Shown here in pieces: positions 1 to 9,819 of a DNA stretch of 64,000 bases; position 1 is the stretch's first letter, and each line of letters begins with the position of its first letter. The notes below the pieces were generated by a model that saw only the letters and a list, made by a program, of their open reading frames with translations, did not search any database and was not told the DNA's origin. The DNA is from Aegilops tauschii subsp. strangulata (taxonomy: Eukaryota > Streptophyta > Magnoliopsida > Poales > Poaceae). Location: assembly GCF_002575655.3 (NCBI RefSeq), contig NC_053040.3, forward strand, positions 351,111,267-351,175,266. The letters are read 5' to 3'. Position numbers and translations under genes: made by a program.

Positions 1-379
1 TCTCTGCTATCTCTCACGGGCCTCCTGTCAGCGTATAGCTCCGTATATTGTTTAGTTGACCGGTTAACCAGTCCACATGTTGCCTTGTCAGCTCGTGTTC
101 TGTATCTTCGTGTGTTGGCCCATGTGGCAGTGGGTGAAAATAAGTGAACTAGAGGCCCATCTGACACGCGGTGAAGTAAACAAAGTTGAAACCACTCGGG
201 GTAGCACCCCGCGTGCTAGTAAATTGAGGGCGCATTGAGGACACACTTCTTCCGCATGGAGGACTCACTCGTGCACAATTCACCACTGCGCGGCGGCATG
301 CACAGAAGGACGCACTCGCGCACACCCAGCACACAACACACACCAGCACACGTGTACGCCGGTGTCGCCGCCGGTTGAG
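1..379. other. upstream region of the F-box gene
   Basis: No gene, clear TATA box or repeat was recognised here. It should hold the promoter and 5' leader of the F-box gene whose ATG is at 380. The reading frame of that gene is open a short way upstream of the ATG, but without another ATG. Confidence 0.4.
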
Positions 380-2392
380 ATGGACGACGAGGCAGCCAAC
401 AAGCAGAGGTGGCTCGAGCCAAAACCGCAACCGGTGAGCCTGGACTTCATCAGCAGCCTCCACGACGACATGCTGCTCGTCATCATCGGCCTCCTCCCCA
501 CCAAATCTGTCGTGCGGACTGCCCTGCTCTCCCAGCGGTGGCGTCCCCTCTGGCGCCACGTCCCCCTCAACATCGCCGTCGACAGCTGCCTCTACGACGG
601 CTATTGCAAACGCATGGCTGCAGTCTCCAAGATCCTTTCATCGCACCCTGGGCCAGCCAGACGCCTTGACATCCGCATGTTCAGTACCAACTGCAAGGTC
701 CAACCCAAGTTCAACGGGTGGTTCTTATCCCCCGCCCTAGATCAGCTCGAGGAGCTCAGCTTTGAAGCTGGACGATGTCGCTCTCTGCCACCGTCCGCGC
801 TCCGCCTCGCGCCAACGCTGCGCCGCGCCAGCCTTAGCTCCTGCTATCTTCCCCAGATTAATGCCGTGCCCGCCCTTCTTCTCCCTCAACTCGAGCAGCT
901 CGACCTCTTCGACGTTGTCATCTCGAAGAAAGCTATGGAGCACCTGCTCCGCAGCTGTACTACGCTCGAGTACCTTCGTCTTGAGCAGATCCACGGGTTC
1001 ATTAGCCTCCACATCGCCTCGATGAATCTCCGATGGATTTATGTGTCTTGCTGGCCCCGCAACAAGACATCAATTGGGAAGAGATCACTCCAGCTGTTCC
1101 ACGTTATGGTCATTGAGAATGCGCCTTTCCTTGTGAGATTGTTTGTATCGGATCTAGAAGGTCCAACAAAAATCAGGGTCATTGACGCGCCAAAATTGAT
1201 AGCATTGGTGCACTCGTCTGCCAAATTCTCCGAACTCTTTATTGGATCCGTAATCGTTCAGGTACAGCACTCATCTTCTTCTCCGTCTTCTTGAAATTCA
1301 CATTTTTAAATTTCTTCTTGATGTATTTACGACCGTCTTCCAGAAAATGATTCCCACAAGCTTGACCCAGTCTATGCGCACAGTGAAGATCTTGGCAATA
1401 AAATCTATCGGCCCCAATCTGGATCAAGTTGTTGGATTCCTTACATGCTTTCCGTGCACGGAGAAGCTACTCATCGAGGTGAAACTTCTTTCCTATTAGT
1501 AAACGGTAATCACAACGTAGCTCAAATTTTTCGTAATTTTCCCAAAATTACGATGACAAGTGTAGTGTTCAAAACTGCATCTACGCACTGCACCGAAAGA
1601 AATGTTTTTAGTATTTTTTTCTCACGTGATCACCTGCATCATTTTGTTGTTGTACTACTATAGTAGCCTAGGCTAGTCATAGTGGAAAGTAACTTAGACT
1701 ACTCCAGTAACTCTATGGTTACCCTAAGAGCAAGTACTACCTCCGTCCTAGTTTACTCTTCCTATTTTGTAGTATCAAAATTTGACCATAGATTTAATTA
1801 ACAAAATGTTAATGCATGTCACTAAGAACTATATCGTTGTATTCGTATTTGAACATAATTTCAAATGGTGTAATTTTTAGTGACATGCATTGGCATTTTC
1901 TTACATAAATATATGGTCAAAATTTTATACTAAATAAGAGGTAGTAGAAAAGTGGGCTATAACGGCCCTCCACTATGTAGGCCAAAACACGTGCCAAATT
2001 CACTTGTGATGCATTTGGCATCGATGCCCCTCCATTGCTCACCTGGTGCCCCAATCTGGATCACCTACTTTGCTCCGGTGCCAAATTAACTCACGCAATG
2101 AAAAAACACTTGCGTGGGAGAGAGAGAGGACTGAGGCAATAAAAAACACTTGTTTGGGAGAGTGAGAGGCTGGTGTAGTTGGTTTGATTGATTTGTTTAT
2201 ACATGTGGGTCTGTGTGCACAGCGGTGCCAACTCTCTCACATCGCGAGAGTGGTGCCAAAATCTTTTGATTTGACATCGATGCGTATTATGTGGCATACT
2301 TTTGCGAAATATGGCATCGGCCACATAGTGGAAGGCAACAAATGCCCAAGCTCTTCACGTACTCCTAGGTAAATGAGAGGAAAGAGAAAGAC

Positions 2393-2424
<32 letters not shown>

Positions 2425-2851
2425 TGAAAAAATATCACTAGACAGCCAACCCTATCATATGAGTGAATGATATTGGTACCTCTTGATGACACGGCAATCT
2501 TTACAGCCAGCGGCTCTAATATGTTCTCTTCTTTTGCAGATAAAAAAAGACCCGAAAGTGAAAAATGTGCTGCACTATAACAATCTCATCGAATGCCTTG
2601 ATCTCCGTCTTACAGAAATTGATTTGATCGACTACCGAGGCAGCACATTTGAGATTAAATTGGCCAAGTTCTTTGTTCTGGAGGCAAGTGTGCTCAAGGT
2701 AATGAGGTTTGGCGTTCTCTGGCGCAACAATGAATCGCGTGCTGATCATCGCAAGCGTCTAAGCCTAAATGACAAAGTCTCCGCAGAAGCTGAATTTATT
2801 TTTGAAACATCAAGTGGCCAGAGACTCAAAAACTTATTTGCCCATTATTGA
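380..2851 (+). CDS. F-box/FBD-domain protein, three exons
   Basis: Probable substrate-recognition subunit of an SCF-type E3 ubiquitin ligase; the substrate cannot be told. Exons are 380-1261, 1344-1478 and 2540-2851, all joined at codon boundaries with GT-AG introns (donors after CAG at 1261 and after GAG at 1478, acceptors ending 1343 and 2539). The product is 442 aa. Residues about 24-65 form an F-box (SLHDDMLLVIIGLLPTKSVV, then SQRW..LW). The middle is leucine-rich (LEQLDLFDVV, LEYLRLEQI). The last exon carries an FBD-type segment (IECLDLRL..IDLIDYRG, then FVLEASVLKVMRF). I chose the ATG at 380 because the open frame upstream has only GTG. The frame is intact throughout. Intron 2 (1061 bp) holds two inverted-repeat elements. 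The family assignment is firm; expression and function are inferred. Confidence 0.88.
1737..1944. mobile_element. Stowaway-like MITE in intron 2 of the F-box gene
   Basis: The left end CTACCTCCGTCC and the right end ..GAGGTAG form a terminal inverted repeat flanked by TA on both sides (1735-1736, 1945-1946), as expected of Tc1/Mariner-type MITEs. Inner matching arms (GACCATAGATTT, AATGCATGTCACT against AGTGACATGCATT, TATGGTCAAAATTT) make the whole element fold back. It has no coding capacity. Confidence 0.75.
1965..2336. mobile_element. 372-bp terminal-inverted-repeat element in the same intron
   Basis: The left end GCCCTCCACTATGTAGGCC and the right end GGCCACATAGTGGAAGGC are reverse complements apart from one or two differences. 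Subterminal GGCATCGATGCC-like and GACATCGATGCG motifs also face each other. The element is non-coding. Superfamily is unclear because the target duplication was not resolved; a MITE is most likely. Confidence 0.6.
2391..2424. repeat. (AG)n microsatellite
   Basis: About 17 nearly uninterrupted AG dinucleotides within intron 2, just right of the inverted-repeat element. Confidence 0.9.
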
Positions 2852-3820
2852 CTTGTCAGGGCGGTGGATTTTAGTTTGTACGATAATGCTGCATCCACCT
2901 AAAGTAACGAAAGTTCTTACGTAAACTTCCTGGTAATTCCCTCTTCGTAGGTGCAGCATTACTCCTAACATTTGTAATATCAGTTTGAAACTTGTAATAT
3001 TGTCCTGTCCTATTCCTGCGTTTTCAAAATCCTATGAATCAAACAGGTCCTGAGTTGGTGATGATGTTGTGCCTGCCATCTTTCACCAATAGCCGTCAGA
3101 TCTAGATCTGACGCATACAAACCAAACTTCTCCAGTTTTGCAAAAAGATGCCCGCACTTGTTCCCTATTTACAAACAACTCCTTGTCTCTCACAATCAGC
3201 CTTGTCTCCTCCCCACCACATCTAGAAGGCCATGGACAAATATGGCGCGATGGCCGCTGCCGGCGCCGTCCACCCCCCAATCTTGGTGTTCCGTGTAATG
3301 CACGAGCATCTACGCACGGGAAATTATGTCGAACACGGCTAGTTGTAAGCAGGCTAGGTCTACCGCCATGATGATAGTGACTGCAGACGGTGAGGCTGAC
3401 TATGGTATGCCGAACACGGCGCCTATACTCAGGTGTCATCTCCGGCGTAGGGTCTTGTCACTTCACTGTGAGGAGCAGCACGTAATAATTTGACCAACGG
3501 GTGGTACAGTGCTACTACATTGGTAGTACTACTACTACTAGTACTAGCACCACCGTCTGGATTTAGTAGTACTACTACCACGTCCATCTGGATTTAGTAT
3601 TTGACTAGCAATATCTAGTAATGCATGTCACAAAATTGTACTACTCCCTTTGTAAATAAATACAAGGTGTATTGTTTTATTCCTATCGGCGTGATAACTT
3701 AATGTCTTTTTGCTACTTAATAGGATTACATGTAATGAACTAACCATTGCATGTGATGTTTGGTAGTCTCAAGTCATTGAAAGCATGCACGAGCATGGAG
3801 GGGGACACAGCTTCATTGAC
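2852..3820. other. 3' flank of the F-box gene, no gene recognised
   Basis: Contains the presumed 3' UTR, a perfect 20-bp palindrome at 3094-3113, and a TAC/TAG-rich low-complexity stretch at about 3515-3600. Several short frames are open on both strands around 3083-3440, but none has a recognisable domain or splice structure. Confidence 0.4.
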
Positions 3821-3821
3821 T

Positions 3822-3905
3822 TACTGCACCTGCCTTTGGGTGTATGACACGTGGGCCCAACGGGTGGCTGGCCAACCTGTCATACAACCAAAGGCAGGTG
3901 CAGTA
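3822..3905. repeat. 28-bp inverted repeat with 28-nt loop (hairpin)
   Basis: Arm 3822-3849 and arm 3878-3905 are reverse complements at 27 of 28 positions; each contains CTGCACCTGCCTTTGG. It lies about 60 bp upstream of a TATA box. It could be a tiny foldback element, a transcript hairpin or a palindromic regulatory site; the sequence alone does not decide. Confidence 0.8.
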
Positions 3906-3964
3906 GAGGGGCGAGGAGTAGATGGCCAACACGCACGTGAATTCAACGCAGTCCGGACTTCTCA

Positions 3965-3971
3965 TATAAAG
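3965..3971 (+). promoter_or_regulatory. TATA box of the 4071 gene relic
   Basis: TATAAAG in the context CTCATATAAAGGCTCCC, about 100 bp before the ATG at 4071, a normal distance for a plant promoter with a short leader. Confidence 0.6.
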
Positions 3972-4070
3972 GCTCCCGCCAGTCCAATCTACGAAATCCT
4001 GCGCACCTACGCACCCAAGGGCAAGAGTGATCACTCCAATCGCAAGATTAGTTGACTAGAAGCTATACCA

Positions 4071-4640
4071 ATGGAGGCGATGAGCGCGAGCATCAGCCGG
4101 CTGTGCCAGATGGTCCACGACGCCGGCCTGCGGCCTGGCACCGAGGAACGTCTCCAGGTAGTGCTTGAGGCCACCAGGGCGAGGGGCGACTTGGACGACA
4201 GCTTCGTTTCCTTGTTTGACGAGGTCCTCGTCGGCTTCCTCGACAAGTTCAGCGTCGTCAAGAAGCTCGCGGATGACCTTGACGTACGCCTCCAGCCCAC
4301 GCGCCCAGGCTCTGCAATGCCTGCCACCCTCAACGGCCTCTATGGTGACAACCTCTTCGATGCACTGGTGGCCCTATGACTGCCCGTTGTCGTGCCGGAG
4401 AATGTCCACCTCGAGGTTGCGCACACCGAGTAGCGCCTGGCGCAGCAAGACACCATCGACATAATCACCCACGTCTACGCGCAAATCGTCCACAAGGACT
4501 ACTACATGCAAGAGGAGGACGATAGGACGCTGGCCCTCTTGGACCGCAGGTCAACCCTGGACGACATTGTTCAGAAGCACGTTGAGCTTGCCGCCAACAC
4601 CGCTGCTCCTCACACGTCGGCTGGTGACCTGGTGCACTAG
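4071..4640 (+). pseudogene. small single-exon gene with two in-frame stops
   Basis: One frame runs 190 codons from ATG 4071 to TAG 4638-4640, but is interrupted by TGA at 4377-4379 and TAG at 4431-4433. Codon usage is GC-rich and gene-like on both sides of the stops, and the frame never shifts, so this reads as a recently disabled gene, or as an intact 102-aa protein (4071-4379) with a dead tail. The N-terminal part is helical and charged (RLCQMVHDAGLRPGTEERLQ). The part after the stops remains acidic and helical (YYMQEEDDRTLALLDRRS). A TATA box sits about 100 bp upstream. I do not recognise the family and assign no function. Confidence 0.6.
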
Positions 4641-4970
4641 GGCGTGAGGATGTCGTTGATGGATCCGTATGTATCTTTATCTTTCCGTCAAATCCATGTA
4701 GTAATATATGGTACTACTAGTAATTATCTTACCTTTCGCATCAACTTCATAATTTTCCTACGTACTCCATGCATGAACCGCGCCAGAACCAAACTTCTCA
4801 TTACTCTAGGGAAAATAGTTATTTCTATCTATCGGTCGCGCCATGGAGCATAACCTAATTTTACAAGTTACAAATTCAAAAGGAAAAACCTGTCGTGTTC
4901 GCGTCGCACCCCCAGATGGTTGGTCCGGCACGCCGCTCAAGGGGGAATGTGTGATGTGTTGCATTTTCAC
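4641..4970. other. intergenic, no feature recognised
   Basis: AT-rich DNA after the gene relic. No gene, terminal inverted repeat or tandem repeat was seen. Confidence 0.4.
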
Positions 4971-5222
4971 TTACAAGTGGGACCGCAGTTGAGCAAACCG
5001 ACTATCGGCAAACCCCCACCCCGCCCACCGTGCGATGGCTGAGAAAACAGGAGGGAGAAGAGATGGCTGTAGCACAGACTCCAAGAAAATTGGTGTCGGA
5101 TGGGACTCGTGTGGGTGGCGTGTGCCATACTGCTAGACATGAATGCTAGTTATGGCCCATGCCACCCCACTATATCGAGGTGCTGGTTACGTAGAACAAA
5201 TTTCCTGGAGTCCGTGCTCAGC
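4971..5222. repeat. dispersed direct repeat, copy 1
   Basis: Starts TTACAAGTGGGACCGCAGTT and runs to CCTGGAGTCCGTGCT. It matches 6145-6467 in order and orientation, with small indels. Non-coding. The spacing suggests local duplication or two copies of one repeat family. Confidence 0.75.
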
Positions 5223-5607
5223 CCTCCTCTATCTCTCTTCTCAGCCAGCCAGCAGACGCGCGGAGCCCATCGTCTATTTGCTCATATGCGGTCCCACATG
5301 TCAGTGAAAACGCAAGAGGACCCACTGAACCTGTACATCTTTCACCTCGACGTGCTGGTGATGAAAAACAAATCCAATAAAGATCTTCGGTGGCCGCTTT
5401 TGGAGCTACACAAGAGTAGTAAGATTCTATTTACAGTTTAACCCAAGATGCACATCACGTGGCTTCAACTACACTCTATTTTCTTGCATGACACGACCTG
5501 GATGCTGGATGTCCCACGTGTCGGCAAAAGGAGGAAGAACTCGACCAAATCTTCGGTTGTGCTCTCGGATTAGACTAGTTGTGCTAACATAAAATTTTAT
5601 TGTGTAG
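5223..5607. other. intergenic, no feature recognised
   Basis: Short open frames occur on the plus strand, but no domain, splice signal or repeat boundary could be supported. Confidence 0.35.
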
Positions 5608-5968
5608 AATCGATGCAAGTTTTGGTATTGGGAAGAAGAGTACAACGATATATTGATAGAGCGCAATTTAGTAGATGTTCTAGCACTTTTAGCTAGCATA
5701 GAGGCTAGAGATGAGACTAGTGCACTTGTTGATAGAATAGAGGCTAGACACGTCTACTTCTTTACACTCGAAGAATAAAGAAGCACGCAAGATCGAGCCT
5801 CCGCAGATCAACAATTAATGCATCGAGAAGGCACTAATCCAACTTACAGGAGCAGTTATGGAAGTTGGATATCTTCTAAAATGTATTCTTGTAGTTCTTG
5901 TTTTCTTTGGTCTTGCTTTTCTAGTCAAAATTTTGGTGATGTATTTCCATGTACCAAAAAATCAATGA
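5608..5968 (+). pseudogene. possible C-terminal relic of a GRF zinc-finger-type protein
   Basis: The frame from 5608 reads CKFWYWEEEYNDILIERN, like the end of a GRF zinc-finger domain, followed by an acidic helical stretch (ALLASIEARDETSALVDRIE) and then a stop. In another frame, 5858-5968 encodes 36 aa that are mostly a hydrophobic membrane segment (CILVVLVFFGLAFLVKILV). A GRF-type finger followed by a linker and a C-terminal membrane helix is a common plant arrangement, so I infer one broken gene with at least one frameshift. A short AG-like acceptor (TGTGTAG) precedes it. The assignment is tentative; the two pieces could be unrelated. Confidence 0.35.
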
Positions 5969-6144
5969 TGAAAAAAAGATATGTGTTTGCAAAGAAAAAT
6001 GTACGCGGCCGGGATGCATCCACGCATTCGGCGCACGGCCACCACATCCGAGAAATGGCCCGGACACGACCCCAGTGCCCTACCCAAACGGACAGAATCC
6101 GGGCAAAACGGAGGTCTGTTTGGGGTCGTGCGTTGGAGTTGGCC

Positions 6145-6467
6145 TTACAAGTGGGACCACAGTTGAGGAAACCGACTATAGGCAAACCCCCACCTCGCCC
6201 GCCACGCGATGGCTGAGTTAGAGAAACGACGAGGTTGATAAGATTGATGTAGCACGGACTCCAAGAAATATGGTGTCAGATGGAAGTCGTGCTGGTGGTG
6301 TGTGCCGTACTCCTGGACGTGAATGCTTGTTCTGGCCCATGCCACCCTACTACTCCTACTACTTACAGTAGTAGTATCGAGGATTCGAGGTGCTGGTTAC
6401 GTACAGCGAACACAGTAACATAGGGCCCACCTCACACTGTGGCCAAATTTCCTGGAGTCTATGCTAG
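6145..6467. repeat. dispersed direct repeat, copy 2
   Basis: Matches 4971-5222 from TTACAAGTGGGACCACAGTT to TTTCCTGGAGTCTATGCT. It is longer because of extra CTACTACT-rich and CACACTGTGGCC segments. The preceding 6000-6144 is GC-rich, contains GTTTGGGGTCGTGCGTTGG and looks like repeat-derived DNA. Confidence 0.7.
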
Positions 6468-6639
6468 GTTAAAAAGTGTTCTTTGTGAGGATGGGTGGCT
6501 GGTCTCAAGTTTAAAACTTGTTGTATTACGTACGTAGACGTAGAGATAGTGCAGCATTTGAAGCTAGTACAAATAGTGTACTATTGTTTATTGGCCTCAT
6601 CCGATAACCTGTTGCACCGTCGCAACACCCACTCAGAGA
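6468..6639. other. left flank of the DUF295 duplication
   Basis: No gene recognised. The sequence becomes similar to the region left of the second copy only from about 6640 onward. Confidence 0.4.
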
Positions 6640-8520
6640 AGCGACTCGAAAGCCATTCATAAATTTAGTAAGTTTATCACAGGCATATCATTTTATTACA
6701 TACAACAGGTCATCAACCCACAACGACAACGAGGATACATTATAAATACTAAAGTTTTCATCACACAACAAATAACAAGCAATGAAATGAACTTCAACTC
6801 AACCAATCCTCGGCGTTGGAAACGCTTGCTTTGAACCACAAGCGATTCTCTCGGAAGAGCCATCTACTGTCAATCTCGAGACCAACGCAGGACTGATCAT
6901 CCAGGCTGAAGTGGCCTACTATATCACGACCAGGGTAGGGAACCACCGCAATGTCTGACGTATAGATACAGTTGCTTCTCATAAATGGTAGTAAGGTTGT
7001 GTCAACAGCAGTTGGATTGCCTTTCACCATCATTGGATAGTTTTGTCCAAGGAAGAGCGAGTTTGCTCCAAGACTATCAATACTGTACCAGGGAGAAGGT
7101 GTTGGCGCTAGCACACTAGTATCCATCCTGAATACCATGCAACGGGTGTTGGAATAGGTCCGGAGAGTGCGATCCATGGGAGACAACACCTGCTCCCTCA
7201 GTAGTAACATTAGCAGTGGGCTGTATACAGACAAGAAGTGGTGATCCATTGGAATTAGTTGCCAGCCGCCAGTGAGCATATGGGCCCTGCTCGTCCTCAT
7301 GCTCGTGATCATCACCATCGTCATCTCACTCTTGGTTATAAAAATTTTCAAGTATAGGTGGTGGAATGTTCACAGGACCTTGGAAACACAAGAAGAAGGT
7401 TAATTAGTAGAGAAGGGAAACTTGCTAACTCGCATGCATGTGGATGAAACAATTATAATTACGGTGGAAGACAAACGTACCGAAACTATGAGGATCCCAT
7501 GCAAAAACAGCGCCGCGAGTGGTCGCAGCAAACACAAGACCCTCGTATTCAATTGCATCACAGTACACATCCGTCTATAGAAACTGATTTTTGAGCAATA
7601 TCCATCCAGTTGAACCACGAAGGACGGCAACAAGCTTGTCAAAGATAGCAACAACTTGATAGTTCTTGTAATTCCAAGAGCGGTTGGGAACTCAAGAAAT
7701 TGCTATCTTCCGTAGACGACAGTCACCATGATCGTATTTGAACGTACATAGATCATCTGTGTGCTCAACCTCAGGGCACTCGGAGATTTTTGGAAGTGGA
7801 ATCCGCTGACGAGTGTACACATTCACAAGTTCCCACTCGCAATTGTACCCAATATAAACAACCCAATCTCCATTTGTGCCAGCCCAGGCCTTACCCTGAA
7901 GCGATGGCATCTTGACATCACACGTATCGTTATCAAGCGGCATCAACTTGCACAAGGCGACGCCTCTGTCATCCGCGCCCATGCGAACAGGCTTATAGCG
8001 AAGAAGATAAGGGAGATCAAACGGCTCCTGGACCCTTGGGTTCCTTGTAATGATGTTATTAGTTGAGTCGAGAATGGTCTTGAACGAACCTGCCATGCTA
8101 GCCGAGGTGATGACATCGCACCGATCAATGAGTTCCCCCACCACGTCATCTTTCAGATCGGGGCAAGAATAACGGGGTCGTTTCCGGCTTGTTCCCTCCA
8201 TGGAGAAGACGATCGAACAATGGCAGAAGGAAGGGTGAAGGCAAATGGAGGAGGGAGGAAGAGCGTGCGACAGCAGTTCCAAATCGAGAGGGAAAGGCAA
8301 AGAGTCGGTGGACGGTTGCCAGTTTGCCATGGTACACGAAGAGGCGCATCGGCCTACACGTCCTTTCGGAAATTGTACAAAAGGACTCGCCGTCGTCTCA
8401 CTGACATGTTGGAACGGGACCACATGTCAACGAAATATGGTGTGTAATTTCTCGTGCAAAATGCGATCTGGCCGCGTTGGCCCGAGGTGCCGCATTAGTT
8501 ATCGGCCTTTATTTTTTTAA
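6640..8520 (-). repeat. tandem gene duplication, left unit
   Basis: About 1.9 kb matching 9820-11737 through 3' flank, both exons, intron and 5' flank. The match ends at the run of T before AACATAC at 8520, against AATGGCG at 11737. The two units are separated by 1.3 kb of unrelated DNA. Confidence 0.85.
6794..8201 (-). pseudogene. DUF295/KIB-like F-box gene, disabled copy
   Basis: Close paralogue of the intact gene at 10013-11416, with the same start (ATG 8199-8201), the same intron position and the same stop (TGA 6794-6796). It is broken by TGA at about 7692 (CGA arginine in the other copy), by TAG in the segment matching LFLYTDE of the other copy, by TGA early in exon 2 (after FYNQE), and by a one-base length change near 7170 that shifts the frame. 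The final 60 or so codons are again in frame and keep NCIYTSD. With three stops and a shift it is unlikely to make a full protein. The first 170 codons are still open, so a truncated F-box-like product is possible but unproven. Confidence 0.85.
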
Positions 8521-9819
8521 CATACAACTTGAGTGGATAGCTCCTGTGGTCATCACACGTGAGCGGATATATATGTGGGCTAGGTGGGCAGGCGGCAACA
8601 ATCTAAGTGCTAAAAGAGTTGATCTCGAAAAAAGAGTTGATCCAATGCTTGGTTTTGTTTGGATTTTCCAACTATGACCATTGGATAGAGTGAATCAATG
8701 GCTTACGTTCAAAGTTATTCTCATACTATAGAATGGTATAGGAACGTGGAGAGATTTGGTTGATTTTATATCACTGAATAATATAAAATATTATGAGTGC
8801 AGACGCTCCACCCCGAGGTTTGTAGCTCCTTCTCGGTCGTCGGGAATCTATGTTCTTCCACTCTTTCGTTTAAGACATGAGCTTTGTTCATCCTGTTGCC
8901 GACACGCGGGACATCTATATGCCTCCATTTTACAAAATCATACCATATGCCTCCATGACACGCGGGACATCTAGCATCAAGGTGGCGTGTCATGCAAGAA
9001 AATGGAGATATGCAGTGCGTAAGTGAGTCGTGCACTTCGATGGCACATAGTACTACGCAATATTTTTTCTCCTCGATGGCACGTGAATAGTGCATGTAAT
9101 GACAGAGCACGGGATGGTAGCCATGGACATGGCCAGCCCTTTTTGAAGAGAGTACTAATAAATACGTAACTTTGATGTGTCCCGTCAACTCGCAGAACGA
9201 CGAGAAGCTTGCTTACTACGCCTTCTCCCTCGCCAACGCGTGCGCGGTGGCTTGCAGCACGAGGAGAAACTTTTGCTTACAAGCAGTGGACGTGCAGCAG
9301 TTAATTTGGTGTCAGATTGCCAGAAGTAGTATAGTACCATCATTGTTGTTCGACTTCCGGAAGAGGAGAAGAGCCAAGCGCAAGGTCACCTACTAACCTA
9401 GTACAGTACTACAGCCAAAGTTGGTCCACCTTTTTAGAGCATGGTTAATTAATATAGGCGGCACTTGCAGCGGCACATCATTTAGAGCAAGTACTCTCTT
9501 CGTAGGATCAAAGGAAGTGAAACAAAAGTTGGAGTGGATGCTAGATTGCCAATTAAAACATGATTACATAGGAAAAAAATCCTATAGCATTCTATCCTAT
9601 GAATCAAACGACCAATGTAGGAAAATTATGAGGGGGGTCTCTCCAACAGTGTTCCTCGGCTCGCACCTAGCATCACGGTGGTCGAACTTGGAGTCATTCA
9701 TCTGGTACACGTGGCATCTCAGATCTGGTACTCCAATTTTAGGTTGGCTCTATGTGATGTGGCAACTTCATATACTAACCGGATGTTGGCTATACTATTA
9801 CGGTACTCACACTCCAAGA
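8521..9819. other. spacer between the two DUF295 copies
   Basis: 1.3 kb with no gene I can support. Around 9530-9625 it contains GGAAAAAAATCCTATAGCAT and CCTATGAATCAAACG, which resemble worn Tourist-type MITE sequence. Several short frames are open but have no domain. Confidence 0.4.

Noticed and set aside
3747..4055. 102-codon plus frame and its mirror on the minus strand (3813-4034)
   Set aside because: Both translate the hairpin; their similar peptides come from the inverted repeat, and the TATA box lies inside.
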